From NCBI GenBank assembly GCA_964482225.1, contig CAYZWT010000003.1, forward strand, positions 62,001-126,000: a DNA stretch of 64,000 bases. Direction: 5' to 3'. Source of the stretch: UBA1429 sp964482225 (GTDB taxonomy: Bacteria; Chloroflexota; Anaerolineae; UBA1429). Positions 23,293-32,577 of this stretch are shown one piece after another; the first letter of the stretch is position 1, and each line of letters begins with the position of its first letter. A model generated the notes under the pieces. The model did no database searches. It saw only the letters and a program-made list of their open reading frames with translations, and had not been told where the DNA came from. The position numbers and the translations under genes were made by a program.

Positions 23293-26200
23293 CTACGGCG
23301 CCTCTTGTGCCAGCTTGTCGGTGAGTTGCTGCCCGACCTGGCGCAGCGCCTCGATATCCGCAGCGGGCGCAACGCTCATCGCCATTTCCAGGTAGCGCAC
23401 TGCCTCGGCATAGTCTCCGGCATAGTCGTACAGATAGGCCAGGTTCCTGAGCGTTGTATAGTCGTTGGGAATCAGCGCCAAGATGCGCTGGTTGGCCTCG
23501 ATGGCGCTCTCCCAGTCCTCGATCTGCGCATGGGCATAGGCGAGGCGGCTCCAGGCATAGACTGCCGTGGGAGACAGCTCCAGGGCCTGCTCATAGTAGC
23601 GGATCATCCCCGGCCACTCGCCGGCGTCATAATGCAAGTCGCCCAGCAGCATGTAGGTGTTGGCATAGCGCTCATCCAGCGCCAGCGAACGCTCGTACAT
23701 CTCCTGGGCGGCCTCAGGGTTGCCCAGCATGGCGTAGGTCTGGCCCCACTCGTTGTACAGTTGAGCGTTCTGCGGGCTCTGGCGCGTGGCCTCCTGATAA
23801 TATGCCTGGGCTTGGGCCAGGCGCTCGCTGCGCAGGGCCGCGTCTCCGGTAAACTCGGCCCACGCCCGATAGGTGCGGGCCAGGTTGGCGGTGTGATCGG
23901 TGTTGAGGGGCGCCAGTGCCCTGGCCGTCTCCAGCCGATCCAGCGCCTCCAGGAACGCGGTCTCCTGGCGCGCCGGGTCTTGGAGCGTCTTGGCATATTC
24001 CAGGCGCGCCCGCCCGGCAAACAGCCAGTAGTAGTCTTCCTGCGGCGCCAACTCGGCTGCCCTCTCGTACAGCGCAGCGGCGTTCTCCCAGTTCCCCTCG
24101 CCATCGAACCGGAACCCCTGCTTGTAGACCATGTCGGCCCGCACGGGCGTGATGTTGTACTGATAGGCCAGGATGAGCGCGGCTGCCAACGGCAGCGCGG
24201 CGACAAGACTGGCCGCCCCGCGCGCCCACTGGGGCGCTCGCTCGCTCGCCCCATACAGCGCGCCCGCCAGGCCCAGACCGCCCAACGCCAAGAGCGTCAG
24301 GAACGCGCCGTACAGCCCCAACGTGTCCACCGGCGGGACCAGCCTGCCGGCGTGCGCCAGGGCGTATACAAGCGCCAAGCCACCCGCGATGGCGGCGCAG
24401 ATGCCCAGTGAGCGCCCCCACCAGGCTGCCCCGCGCCCATCGTCGCGGGCCGCCGCCAGTTCGGCCACTGTGACCAGCACCCCGACCAAGAACACGGCGC
24501 CCAACATCCAGAACATGCCCAGGGTGAGAACGCCAGGCTGAAGGCGGTTGGCGCCGGCCGCAAAGGCGCCCAACAGAACCCGCCATGCGCCGGATTCGGC
24601 GTTGGGATTGGTGGTAAAGTTCCAGGTCAATATGCACATCACCAGGCCCACCAACAGGGCTCCGGCGATCAACTGCGCCCTCTGGACGGCGCGCTGGCCG
24701 CGCACCTGGGGCAGACCCCCGGGCCGTGCGCCCCGCGCCCTGCGCCCGCGCGAGCGGCGCGCTTTGCCAGCGGCTCGGCGTTGTTCTGGGGCAGGCGTCT
24801 GCTCTGCCAGGGGCTCGACGGTTGCCAGCCGCTGGCTCAGGAGCACCACCAACGCGGCATAAACCCAGAAATAGGTGTGCGTGGCGGCGATGGCGATCCC
24901 GACGCTGATCTCGATCCAGTGGGCAATGAGCGCAGCCAGCAGCGCGACCATGAGCAGCATCGGCCAACCTTCCAGCGCCCCTTCCTGCTTGTCCCATAGC
25001 AGCCCCTGTAGCACCACATAGGTGGCCAGGCCCAGGATCATGCCCAGCGGCAAGCCCACACCTGAGAGGCGCCAGGTGCCTTCCAGGAGCCAGGGCGCAA
25101 TGGCGCCTGCCAGCCCCCCCACCAGAGCGCACAGGCCAAAGAGGCTGCGGCTGCGCCGATTGGGGACCAGGCCCAGGGCATGGAGACCATGATAAAAGAC
25201 GCCGGTGAACAACGCCAGCGAGGCGGCCAGGCCCAAGACGCCCCTGGTGATGAGGGCGTCGAAGGTCTCATTGTGCGAGCGGTCCGGCGAGGCATTGCGG
25301 GCCTCGAGCTGGGCCAACTCGGAAGGGTAGTAGGGGTTGTAGGCCACGTACATCGTCTCCGGGCCGTGTCCCACGATGGCGCGCGCAGGGTCGTCGGCCA
25401 GCATCTCGACCGCTCCCTGCCAGATGAGCACGCGCACACGGCCGGTGCCGCGCTCTAGCTCTAGCACGCGTCCCAGCCTGCCCACATAGGGCAGATCGCG
25501 CACCGCTGCCAGGGGCGAATCGGGCAGGTTGATCACCACCAGCAGGCCGGCCAGGAGCAGCCCCACGGCGACGAGCGTCCCCAACAGGGCGCGGCGGCGC
25601 TGTGTGGCCGCGATCAGCAGGGCAAAGACCAGCATCCCGCCCAGCAGCCCCACCTGCGGGCCCCGGCTGCCGCTAAAGAGCACGGTGACGCACTGGGCCG
25701 CCAGGATCAGGCTATAGCAGGCCGCTAGCGCAAAGGGGGCCAGGGGGCGCCGCGCCAGGGGGCTCAGGGCCATCAACAGCGCCGTGCAGATCACCGCCAC
25801 CCACAGGCCCAATGTGAACCCCAGGCCGATCCAGGCCCAAACCTGGAACGCCCAGAGCAGGATCACAAAGCCGGCCAGCGCCAACCGGGTACGGCGCGGC
25901 AGGTCGCCCTGCATGCGTCGCACCATCTCGATCAGGCGCCCCGCCGTGAGGGGGATCACCATGATCAGATAGGCGGCCACAAAGATCGCATTGCCCATGG
26001 TCGAGGCCACGCGCCTGGTCACGTCGCCTGCCCAGGGCAGCAAGTCCAGGCCGTTGTGCTGGAGCAGGCCGTACATTGCCACCGGCAGGCTGGCCAGGAT
26101 CGCCGCTGTGATCAGGCGCGATAGCTGCTCTTTCTTGCGCAAGTAGAGCAGCATGGAAGCAAAGACAATGACATAACAGAGCAGGGTATAGGCGCCCTGC

Positions 26201-26547
26201 AAGCGTTGATAAGAGCCCCAGAAGCTGATGCGTGGCGCGACCGAGAGGGCGGTCGCCAGGAGGTAGGACAGGATCAGGAGGACGACCGGGCGCACCAGCG
26301 GCAAGCGCCACGCATGCCCCAAGAGTTGCCTTGGGGTGGGCGCGCCTTCTCTTGCCGGGGCGCGCTCCAGCCACAGGACGATGCCCCCGGCGGCCATGAG
26401 GGTGGCGATGGTGCGCAGCAGGCCGAGCTTTTCCGGCTCGAATACGCGCTGCGAATACACATTCAGAAAGAGGGGCACCGCCACCAGCGCGAGCAGCCAG
26501 CCCGATTCGATCAGACTCTCGATGTATACGCCAATCTTGGTGCGCAT
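23293..26547 (-). CDS. O-antigen ligase/polymerase-like membrane protein with C-terminal TPR repeats
   Basis: 1084 residues. The first about 500 contain many membrane spans and the Wzy_C/WaaL-type periplasmic loop with VGHGPETMYVAYNPYYPSE and SHNETFDALITRGVLGL, where the conserved His and Glu sit. More spans follow a basic linker, and the last about 320 residues are TPR repeats (ENAAALYERAAELAPQEDY, YNEWGQTYAMLGNPEAAQEM). It should join or polymerise lipid-linked glycans outside the membrane; the TPR part may bind partners. The start at 26547 is fixed by an AAGGAG at ideal distance. It is followed 15 bases later by the WecA-like gene. Confidence 0.85.
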   Translation of the reverse strand: MRTKIGVYIESLIESGWLLALVAVPLFLNVYSQRVFEPEKLGLLRTIATLMAAGGIVLWLERAPAREGAPTPRQLLGHAWRLPLVRPVVLLILSYLLATALSVAPRISFWGSYQRLQGAYTLLCYVIVFASMLLYLRKKEQLSRLITAAILASLPVAMYGLLQHNGLDLLPWAGDVTRRVASTMGNAIFVAAYLIMVIPLTAGRLIEMVRRMQGDLPRRTRLALAGFVILLWAFQVWAWIGLGFTLGLWVAVICTALLMALSPLARRPLAPFALAACYSLILAAQCVTVLFSGSRGPQVGLLGGMLVFALLIAATQRRRALLGTLVAVGLLLAGLLVVINLPDSPLAAVRDLPYVGRLGRVLELERGTGRVRVLIWQGAVEMLADDPARAIVGHGPETMYVAYNPYYPSELAQLEARNASPDRSHNETFDALITRGVLGLAASLALFTGVFYHGLHALGLVPNRRSRSLFGLCALVGGLAGAIAPWLLEGTWRLSGVGLPLGMILGLATYVVLQGLLWDKQEGALEGWPMLLMVALLAALIAHWIEISVGIAIAATHTYFWVYAALVVLLSQRLATVEPLAEQTPAPEQRRAAGKARRSRGRRARGARPGGLPQVRGQRAVQRAQLIAGALLVGLVMCILTWNFTTNPNAESGAWRVLLGAFAAGANRLQPGVLTLGMFWMLGAVFLVGVLVTVAELAAARDDGRGAAWWGRSLGICAAIAGGLALVYALAHAGRLVPPVDTLGLYGAFLTLLALGGLGLAGALYGASERAPQWARGAASLVAALPLAAALILAYQYNITPVRADMVYKQGFRFDGEGNWENAAALYERAAELAPQEDYYWLFAGRARLEYAKTLQDPARQETAFLEALDRLETARALAPLNTDHTANLARTYRAWAEFTGDAALRSERLAQAQAYYQEATRQSPQNAQLYNEWGQTYAMLGNPEAAQEMYERSLALDERYANTYMLLGDLHYDAGEWPGMIRYYEQALELSPTAVYAWSRLAYAHAQIEDWESAIEANQRILALIPNDYTTLRNLAYLYDYAGDYAEAVRYLEMAMSVAPAADIEALRQVGQQLTDKLAQEAP

Positions 26548-26632
26548 CCGTACTCCTTGGGTCGTGCCATCGGCGCCCAGATGATACCCGAGCCCGGCGC
26601 CGAGCGCAAAACACACCTGCTGCCGGGCGGGT

Positions 26633-27736
26633 TCAGCCCGCGAGCACCTCGCCATAGACCGTCTCGATCTCGCGCAGCATACGCTCGGCGGTGAATGCCT
26701 CGGCGCGCTGGCGCGCACCCGCCGCAAGCCTCCGGCGCAGCTCTGCATCCTGAACGAGTGTGCCCAAGGCATGGGCCAAGGCCCCGGCGTTGCGGGTGGG
26801 AACGACCAGCCCGGACACGCCATCTTGATTGACATAACTCGTGCCGGTGCCCAACTCGGTGCTGACGATGGGCAGCCCTGCGCTGAGTGCCTCGACCTGC
26901 ACCAGCCCAAACGCTTCGCTGCGCTCGCTGGCGGGCAGGCAAAAGACGTCCGCTGCCTGATAGTAGGCGGGCAGCGCATCGTCCTCGATCCGCCCGGCAA
27001 AGGTGACCTGGCCGGTGAGCCCCAGGGCCTCGGTCTGCTCGCGCAGGGCCGCGCCCTCGGGCCCCTCGCCGACGATCACCAGGCGCGCAGGCACCTGACG
27101 CATGGCCTCCAGCAAGTAGCTCAACCCTTTGTAGTAGCGCAGCACGCCCACAAAGAGCACCGTTGGCCCCGGCCCCAGCGCGCGGCGCAGCGCCTCGACC
27201 CCGGGCGCCGGCCGGCGGAAGCGCTCCTGGGCGATGCCGTATGGGATGATGGTGCAACGCTCGCGCACCTGGGCCAGGGTCGCCGAGCTGGCCAGGTAGG
27301 GGGGCGAGCTGACCAGGATGCGATCCACGCGCCGCAGCACGCGCATCATCAGAGGATAGTAGAGCTTGAGCAGGCGTTTCTGGCGCACCACGTCGCTGTG
27401 ATAGGAGAGCACCGTGCGGCGCGCCCCCAGCAAGAGGGCCTGGGCCAGCTCGCCGGGCGGGTAGGGAAAGTGCAGATGGGTGATATCCGGGCGCTGGCGC
27501 ACCAGATGGATCGGCAGGCTCAAGCTGAGCGGAGTGGAGGCCACCTCGGCCAGGCGGCCCGCCTTGATCACCCGCACCCCACCCAGGCTCTCGACCTGGG
27601 TGCGCGCGCCGGACGTCGTGGCCAGCACGGTTACCTCGTGCCCCGCCGCCGCCTGCCCCTCGGCCAGGAGCCTAACGTGGTTCTCGATGCCGCCCAGCAC
27701 CGGATAGTAGGCCTTGTAGACGTGTAGAATGCGCAT
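26633..27736 (-). CDS. Glycosyltransferase family 4 protein
   Basis: 367 residues with the GT-B layout. N-terminal domain: MRILHVYKAYYPVLGGIENH, with the GG loop, and DITHLHFPYPPGE. C-terminal domain: TVLFVGVLRYYKGLSYLLEAM, LVIVGEGPEG and the nucleotide-sugar region FCLPASERSEAFGLVQVEAL with the E-x7-E motif. It transfers an activated sugar to a growing glycan, probably on the lipid carrier made by the WecA-like enzyme. The start has GGAGGG upstream and an extended -10 (TGGTAGACT) at 27767-27772 on the minus strand. It is probably the first gene of the glycan operon. Confidence 0.88.
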   Translation of the reverse strand: MRILHVYKAYYPVLGGIENHVRLLAEGQAAAGHEVTVLATTSGARTQVESLGGVRVIKAGRLAEVASTPLSLSLPIHLVRQRPDITHLHFPYPPGELAQALLLGARRTVLSYHSDVVRQKRLLKLYYPLMMRVLRRVDRILVSSPPYLASSATLAQVRERCTIIPYGIAQERFRRPAPGVEALRRALGPGPTVLFVGVLRYYKGLSYLLEAMRQVPARLVIVGEGPEGAALREQTEALGLTGQVTFAGRIEDDALPAYYQAADVFCLPASERSEAFGLVQVEALSAGLPIVSTELGTGTSYVNQDGVSGLVVPTRNAGALAHALGTLVQDAELRRRLAAGARQRAEAFTAERMLREIETVYGEVLAG

Positions 27737-27854
27737 CTGCCCTCCGCCACTGCATCGTGTAGCGCTAGTCTACCACAGTTGACGGGCTGCACCTAGCGCG
27801 CGCACGATGGCAAGTTGGGCAGCCCATCGGGTCGCGTCCATCGCCAAGGTTGTG

Positions 27855-27860
27855 TATAAT
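27855..27860 (+). promoter_or_regulatory. -10 box for the HtrA-like protease
   Basis: Perfect TATAAT about 100 bases upstream of the ATG at 27960; no good -35 box is seen at 16-18 bases, so it may need an activator. It lies in the 223-bp divergent gap with the GT4 gene. Confidence 0.45.
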
Positions 27861-27959
27861 GCGCGCAGACGATCTATGGGGCGCGTCCCGTAGCAGCATC
27901 GCGGCGCAGTTGAGCAGGCCGCGCGACACCCGGCTCACGCGTACCCGGTAAGGAGCAAC

Positions 27960-29621
27960 ATGTCTTGCAGGCGATCCTTCTTGATTCCATTGATGCTTGT
28001 CACGCTCGCGCTCGCGTTGGCTGGCTGCGCACTCTTGGGGGGCGACAAGCCGCCTGAGCCCACGACCATGGTCTTGGTCGTTACGCCCACGCCCGAGCCG
28101 ACGGCGCCGCCCACGGCAACCATCGAGCCCACGGCCACACCCGAGCCCACGTCAGAGCCAGAGCAAACAGGCTCTGCTCCGGTCTCCCGGCTGGAGGATG
28201 TCAAGCTGGCGGTAGTGCAGATCGAGGCCCAGGGCAGCTTTGTGGATCCCGAATTTGGGCGGCAGCTCAATGTGGCCGGTCGCGGATCGGGTTTTCTCAT
28301 TGATCCATCGGGCCTGGCCGTCACCAACAACCACGTGGCCACGGGCGCCGCCTTTCTGCGCGTGTGGGTGGCGGGCGAGAGCCGCGCGCGCAACGCCCGC
28401 GTGCTGGGGGTCTCCGAGTGCTCGGATCTGGCCGTGATCCAGATCGAGGGCAGCGATTTTGACTATCTCGACTGGTACGATGGCGCCGCCACCCCCGGCC
28501 TTGAGGTCTATGTGGCGGGATTCCCGCTGGGCGACCCAGAGTATACCCTCACCCGGGGGATCATCTCCAAAGAACGGGCCGATGGCAACACCGATTGGGC
28601 CTCGGTGGACCATGTCATCGAGCATGATGCCCTGTTGAACCGGGGCAACTCGGGCGGCCCGCTGGTCACCCGCGATGGCAAGGTCGTGGGCGTCAACTTT
28701 GCAGCGGATCTCTCGACGCGGCAGAGCTATGCCATCGGGCGCGCCGAGGTCGAGCGCCTGCTGGACCAGCTCATTGTGGGCCAGGATGTGACGTCTATCG
28801 GCATCAACGGCCAGGTGGTCAGTGACGGTGAGACGACTGGCCTGTGGGTGGCCTCGGTCAAATCCGGTTCGCCGGCCGACCGGGCCGGCATCAAGGGCGG
28901 CGATCTGATCCTCGACCTAGAGGGCCTGGTGTTGGGGCTGGATGGCACCATGAGCGACTATTGCAGCATCCTGCGCAGCCATGTTCCCAACGACGTGCTG
29001 GCGGTTTCCGTGTTGCGCTTTGCCACGGGGGAGGTGCTGGAGGGACAGATCAACGGGCGCGAACTATCGGTGTCCTACGTACTCGACTTGGACGATCAGC
29101 CTGCGACCACCACGCCAGCGGGCGAGTTCGTCACGGTGCGCGATGACACGGGCTCCCTGGAGATGGATGTGCCCGGCTCGTGGAGCGATGTACGCAGCAG
29201 CTACTGGACCAGCTCTACCGATGGCAGCGTCATCGGGCCGCGCCTGATTGCGGCTCCCGATGCGGATGACTTTTCCGATACGTACACCGCGCCCGGCGTC
29301 GTGTTCCTCGCCTCGCGGGTGCTATTGGATAGCCATACGCCGGATACGTTCCTGGATCTCTACTATGAGGAGATCGCCGGTGATGGCGCGTGCAGCGTCT
29401 ATGAAGGGCGCGAGGACTATGCCGATCCGTTCTATGCGGGCGTGGCCGATCTGTACTCGGGCTGCGGCCCTGGCGCGGGCTCTGAGATCATTATCGTGGC
29501 CGCCACGCCGGATGATGACAGATTTATGGTCGTCGTCTGGATCCAGTTCCAGGGCGACCAGGGTTGGGCTGCCGCGGAGCGCATCCTGAACACCTTCTGG
29601 GTGCCGGGCGACCTGCCCTGA
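27960..29621 (+). CDS. HtrA/DegP-like serine protease lipoprotein with PDZ domain
   Basis: 553 residues. The signal peptide ends in lipobox LALAGC (Cys23). A Thr/Pro/Glu-rich stalk (about 33-72) leads to a trypsin-like domain with triad His125 (NNHVATG), Asp156 (SDLAVIQI) and Ser231 (NRGNSGGPL). A PDZ domain follows (about 275-360: VASVKSGSPADRAGIKGGDL). The last 180 residues form an additional domain of unknown type with several cysteines. It should degrade or rescue misfolded proteins outside the membrane. AAGGAG lies 6 bases before the ATG. A textbook terminator follows, so the gene is monocistronic. Confidence 0.9.
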   Translation: MSCRRSFLIPLMLVTLALALAGCALLGGDKPPEPTTMVLVVTPTPEPTAPPTATIEPTATPEPTSEPEQTGSAPVSRLEDVKLAVVQIEAQGSFVDPEFGRQLNVAGRGSGFLIDPSGLAVTNNHVATGAAFLRVWVAGESRARNARVLGVSECSDLAVIQIEGSDFDYLDWYDGAATPGLEVYVAGFPLGDPEYTLTRGIISKERADGNTDWASVDHVIEHDALLNRGNSGGPLVTRDGKVVGVNFAADLSTRQSYAIGRAEVERLLDQLIVGQDVTSIGINGQVVSDGETTGLWVASVKSGSPADRAGIKGGDLILDLEGLVLGLDGTMSDYCSILRSHVPNDVLAVSVLRFATGEVLEGQINGRELSVSYVLDLDDQPATTTPAGEFVTVRDDTGSLEMDVPGSWSDVRSSYWTSSTDGSVIGPRLIAAPDADDFSDTYTAPGVVFLASRVLLDSHTPDTFLDLYYEEIAGDGACSVYEGREDYADPFYAGVADLYSGCGPGAGSEIIIVAATPDDDRFMVVVWIQFQGDQGWAAAERILNTFWVPGDLP

Positions 29622-29640
29622 GCGTGCTGCTCCCTGTGTC

Positions 29641-29673
29641 AAAAGAGGCGGGCCACGGCCCGCCTCTTTTTTT
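29641..29673 (+). terminator. Rho-independent terminator after the HtrA-like gene
   Basis: A 13-bp stem (AAAAGAGGCGGGC with its complement), 4-base loop, then a run of seven T. The A-rich 5' arm makes it work for the converging minus-strand side too. Confidence 0.92.
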
Positions 29674-29696
29674 GCGTACCAAGCGCCTGGGCCGCC

Positions 29697-30062
29697 CTAG
29701 CGGCGGCGGATGTAGAACAGCGCCTCTAGCAATACGACGATGGCCACCAGCACCAGGGCGCGGTCAGGCGGCAACATGCGCATCAGGTGCAGCGCCAGCA
29801 GCACCCCCGAGATCAACCCCGCCAGCAAGCCCTGGCGCAGCGAACGATTCATGTCACCCACGCGGCCCAGCGGCGGCGCATAGCGGGCGTTGGCCGCATA
29901 GGAAAGCGGCATAGCGCTGCACAATACCCCCAGGCCAACCATCACCACCAGCACCGCCTGGTTCTCGGCGATGGGGGGATGGCGGTGCATGAACGCCACG
30001 ATGCCCACCCAGATCAGGATCGCCAGCAAGGCGACTATGATCATGATGCTACGATTCTGCAC
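29697..30062 (-). CDS. Small hypothetical membrane protein
   Basis: 121 residues with about four membrane spans (IMIIVALLAILIWVGIVAFM; AVLVVMVGLGVLCSAMPLSY; LLAGLISGVLLALHLM; ALVLVAIVVLLEALFYI). No family was recognised and there are no catalytic motifs. The start is GTG at 30062 with AGGAGG about 10 bases upstream; an ATG seven codons in is an alternative. It follows the epimerase-like gene by 36 bases and ends near the shared terminator at 29641. Confidence 0.65.
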   Translation of the reverse strand: MQNRSIMIIVALLAILIWVGIVAFMHRHPPIAENQAVLVVMVGLGVLCSAMPLSYAANARYAPPLGRVGDMNRSLRQGLLAGLISGVLLALHLMRMLPPDRALVLVAIVVLLEALFYIRRR

Positions 30063-30098
30063 GGGCTAGCGGCCTCCTTGCATGCGCCAAAGGCGCAA

Positions 30099-31019
30099 CT
30101 ATTGCAGGGCCGACCAGGCGGCGCGCCAGGTGCGCTTGGTTTGCGCCCAGATCATCTCGGAAGACTCGTCCCCCTGCGGCCTGACCTCGATGCCCACCCA
30201 CGGCTTGGTCTCCGGGGGCGCATCCTGCAGGTAGCCGATCTCGAACAGGGTCTGCAAGAACTCGATCAGCTCCGGCGTGTCGTTCTCGCTATGGGGATAG
30301 CCAAAGCGCGGGTGCAGGTCGCCAAAGGCGGGCTTGCCGGGGATCATGACGGCGTTGCCCACGTGCATGTGGACCAGGTACGGTTGCAGGATCGGCAGCG
30401 CCTCGTGGGCGGTCTCGTGCAGCAGCGGCATATGGCTCAGATCGTACATCAGGCCAAAGGTGGGGTAATCCTCGCGGATGCGCTGGGCAAAGGCAGCCGA
30501 AAGCGCCGAGGGCCCCAGGATGGATTTCTTGTCAATGTCCCGATCAAAGGTCTCCAGCGTGAGGGCCAGGTCCTTGTCGGCGGCATAGGCGCACAAGGTC
30601 TTGACCGAATCGGCCAGCAGGTCCAGGGCGCGGTCGCGCTGGGCGTCGCCGGGGTCGGGGCCCGTGAGGAAGGCCAGCCGGGCGCAGCCCATCTCGGCGG
30701 CCTGGTCAACGCAGCCCTGGATCAGCTTTATCGCCCGCTTGCGGCCGTCGTCATCCAGGTTGTTGAGGCTGGTGCCCGAACTCAGCAGCACCGGTTGCGC
30801 GCCAAAGCCCAGCTTGAGCCCGCTCTGAGCGGCAATGCTGCGCACGGCGGCGCGGGCCTGCGCATCCTTGATCAGCGTGATCTCGACGCCCCCCAAGAAA
30901 TCGTCCAGGGCCAGCTTTTCGATGCTCTCGACCACAGGGCCTTCGCCGGCCATGGTCTCGGGAAAGAGCATGAAATGCACCACGCTCAGGGTCAAAAGGG
31001 ATTCCCACGATCGCTTCAT
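30099..31019 (-). CDS. Sugar phosphate isomerase/epimerase-like TIM-barrel protein
   Basis: 306 residues, cytoplasmic. The xylose-isomerase-like (AP endonuclease 2) barrel is suggested by the metal-ligand pattern: ALTLETFDRDIDKKS (Glu), FGLMYDLSHMPLLHE (Asp and His), PYLVHMHVGNAV (His) and KPWVGIEVRP (C-terminal Glu). Members isomerise or epimerise sugars, inositols or hydroxypyruvate; the substrate cannot be told from sequence. GGAGG precedes the ATG and a promoter lies at 31055-31083. The small membrane protein downstream is probably cotranscribed. Confidence 0.8.
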   Translation of the reverse strand: MKRSWESLLTLSVVHFMLFPETMAGEGPVVESIEKLALDDFLGGVEITLIKDAQARAAVRSIAAQSGLKLGFGAQPVLLSSGTSLNNLDDDGRKRAIKLIQGCVDQAAEMGCARLAFLTGPDPGDAQRDRALDLLADSVKTLCAYAADKDLALTLETFDRDIDKKSILGPSALSAAFAQRIREDYPTFGLMYDLSHMPLLHETAHEALPILQPYLVHMHVGNAVMIPGKPAFGDLHPRFGYPHSENDTPELIEFLQTLFEIGYLQDAPPETKPWVGIEVRPQGDESSEMIWAQTKRTWRAAWSALQ

Positions 31020-31054
31020 CAGTTATGCCTCCGTTTCGCTATGCTGATGGCCAG

Positions 31055-31083
31055 AGTGTAACACAGGCGGCGCGGGGTGTCTA
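31055..31083 (-). promoter_or_regulatory. Promoter for the epimerase-like gene
   Basis: On the minus strand TAGACA, 17 bases, TACACT, 36 bases before the ATG at 31019. Confidence 0.6.
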
Positions 31084-31144
31084 TCGCAGGGGGAACCAGG
31101 GCAAACGCATGTGGCCGTGATGGCGTCATCAGGGCCTCGGCGAC

Positions 31145-31272
31145 GCCCTGATCTCCCCACTACGCGAATAGACCGTCTCGGAGTCGCCCCCGCCTTCTCC
31201 CACAGAGCGGGTTTTGTCGGGGTTGAGGGCCGCCGGCCGCAGCAGGCAATAGGAGGACACTTTCCATAACGG
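31145..31272 (-). repeat. Dispersed intergenic repeat, copy B (inverted relative to copy A)
   Basis: The minus strand aligns with 4758-4925 through GTTATGG, TGCTGCGGCCGG, GCCCTCA.CCCCGAC.AAACC, GGAGAAGG and GACGGTCTA.TC. It lacks the extra hairpin arm of copy A. Neither copy keeps an open frame in common, so it is not a gene fragment that I recognise. The remainder of the 507-bp gap 31020-31526 holds the promoter above and the small hairpin below. Confidence 0.7.
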
Positions 31273-31381
31273 TAATCTGTCATCGACGGGAGACCCGCCT
31301 GATCTTGAGTAGCTGCTCTGGTCTTGGGGGACAAGTTCATGCCGCATGTGCACGCAGCTACCCGCGCTCAAGCCGCTGGAG

Positions 31382-31400
31382 GGCGGGCGTCTCGCCCGCC
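31382..31400. repeat. Short REP-like palindrome
   Basis: GGCGGGCG, loop TCT, CGCCCGCC: an 8-bp perfect stem in non-coding DNA. Similar GC-rich palindromes occur at 39938 and 58362 in this window. Confidence 0.55.
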
Positions 31401-31526
31401 TACGCCGCAAAGCAGCGTCGCGTTCCGACATCGCTCCGTTGCATACGTAGAACTCCGCGCTCCTATGCCCCGTCTCGACCTCCGGATACCGCCGCCCCGC
31501 GGGGGCTCGGAGCGCGGGCCTGTATG

Positions 31527-32552
31527 TTAGCGTTCCAGCAGCGCCGGATCGGGCACAATGACCGTCTTGATCTGATCGCCGGGGCCCTCGGCCAGCAGGG
31601 CGGGCAGCGCCTCCAACGGCGCTTGCTGGGTGATCAGCGGGCGCACCTGGAGCCGCCCGGAGCCCAGCAGCGCCAGCGCCCGCCCGTGGGTGTAGGGGTT
31701 GATGCGGGCGCCGCGAATGGTCAGTTCCTTCTGAAAGATCAGGTTGGGCTCCACGGCCACCGCCTCGCCGGGGGGCGTGACGCCGAACCAGAGCACGGCG
31801 GCGCCCGGGGCGGCCCAGGTGATGGCCTGGGCCGTGGTGCGGGCCGAGCCCACCGCCTCGATCACCACGTCCGCGCCGTCCTCCAACGCGCCCCCGGCGG
31901 CCAGCGGGTCCTCCGCAAGGGGGTCAATGGCGGCGTCGGCGCCCAGGCGCAGGGCCATCTCGCGGCGAGAGGCCGCCGGATCGCTGAGCACGACCCTTCC
32001 GGCCCCTTGCAGGCGGGCCAGTTGGGCCAATATCTGGCCGATGGCGCCCCCGCCGATGACGGCCACCGCATCGCCCGAGCGCACCTGGGCCAGGTCCATG
32101 CCGTGCACGCAGCAGGCCAGCGGCTCGGCCATAGCGCCTTCCAGCAGCGATACTTCTTGGGGCAAGGCGTAGCACTGGGCGCGGGGCGCCAGGCTGTACT
32201 CGGCAAAGCCGCCATCCAGATCCACGCCCAGCGCCGTGAGGTTGCGACACATGTGCACCTGGCCGCGCCGGCAGGGCCGGCAGACGCCGCAGGCGATATT
32301 GGGGTCCACCGCCACGTGGTCGCCCGGCGCCAGATCGGTCACGCCGGGGCCTATCTCGACGACGATGCCCGCATACTCGTGGCCGATGATCACCGGCGGG
32401 CGGGTGGCAAACTCGCCGTGAAAGATGTGCCGGTCGGTGCCGCAGATACCACAGGCGGCCACCTGGAGCAGGACTTGACCGGGACCAGGCCTGGGCGTCG
32501 CACGCTCGACGATCTCCAGGCGGCCCACGCCGTGGAACACAGCCGTTCGCAT
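31527..32552 (-). CDS. Zinc-dependent medium-chain dehydrogenase (alcohol/sorbitol dehydrogenase family)
   Basis: 341 residues. The MDR zinc signature is complete: CGICGTD (catalytic Cys), GHEYAGIVVEIG (GHE motif), and the structural zinc cluster CGVCRPCRRGQVHMC. The Rossmann motif AVIGGGAIGQI gives NAD(P) binding. It oxidises an alcohol or polyol in the cytoplasm; the L-threonine 3-/sorbitol dehydrogenase-like group is plausible, but the substrate is open. The ATG at 32552 has GGAG upstream. It lies 25 bases after glnA, at the end of the nitrogen-related run, a neighbourhood that may be coincidental. Confidence 0.85.
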   Translation of the reverse strand: MRTAVFHGVGRLEIVERATPRPGPGQVLLQVAACGICGTDRHIFHGEFATRPPVIIGHEYAGIVVEIGPGVTDLAPGDHVAVDPNIACGVCRPCRRGQVHMCRNLTALGVDLDGGFAEYSLAPRAQCYALPQEVSLLEGAMAEPLACCVHGMDLAQVRSGDAVAVIGGGAIGQILAQLARLQGAGRVVLSDPAASRREMALRLGADAAIDPLAEDPLAAGGALEDGADVVIEAVGSARTTAQAITWAAPGAAVLWFGVTPPGEAVAVEPNLIFQKELTIRGARINPYTHGRALALLGSGRLQVRPLITQQAPLEALPALLAEGPGDQIKTVIVPDPALLER

Positions 32553-32577
32553 CTCACTCCCTCCCCGGCCCAGCCGC

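Noticed and set aside
23293..27000. A 1235-residue version of the O-antigen ligase-like protein
   Set aside because: The extra N-terminus lies antisense-frame within the GT4 gene on the same strand; AAGGAG before the ATG at 26547 fixes the start.
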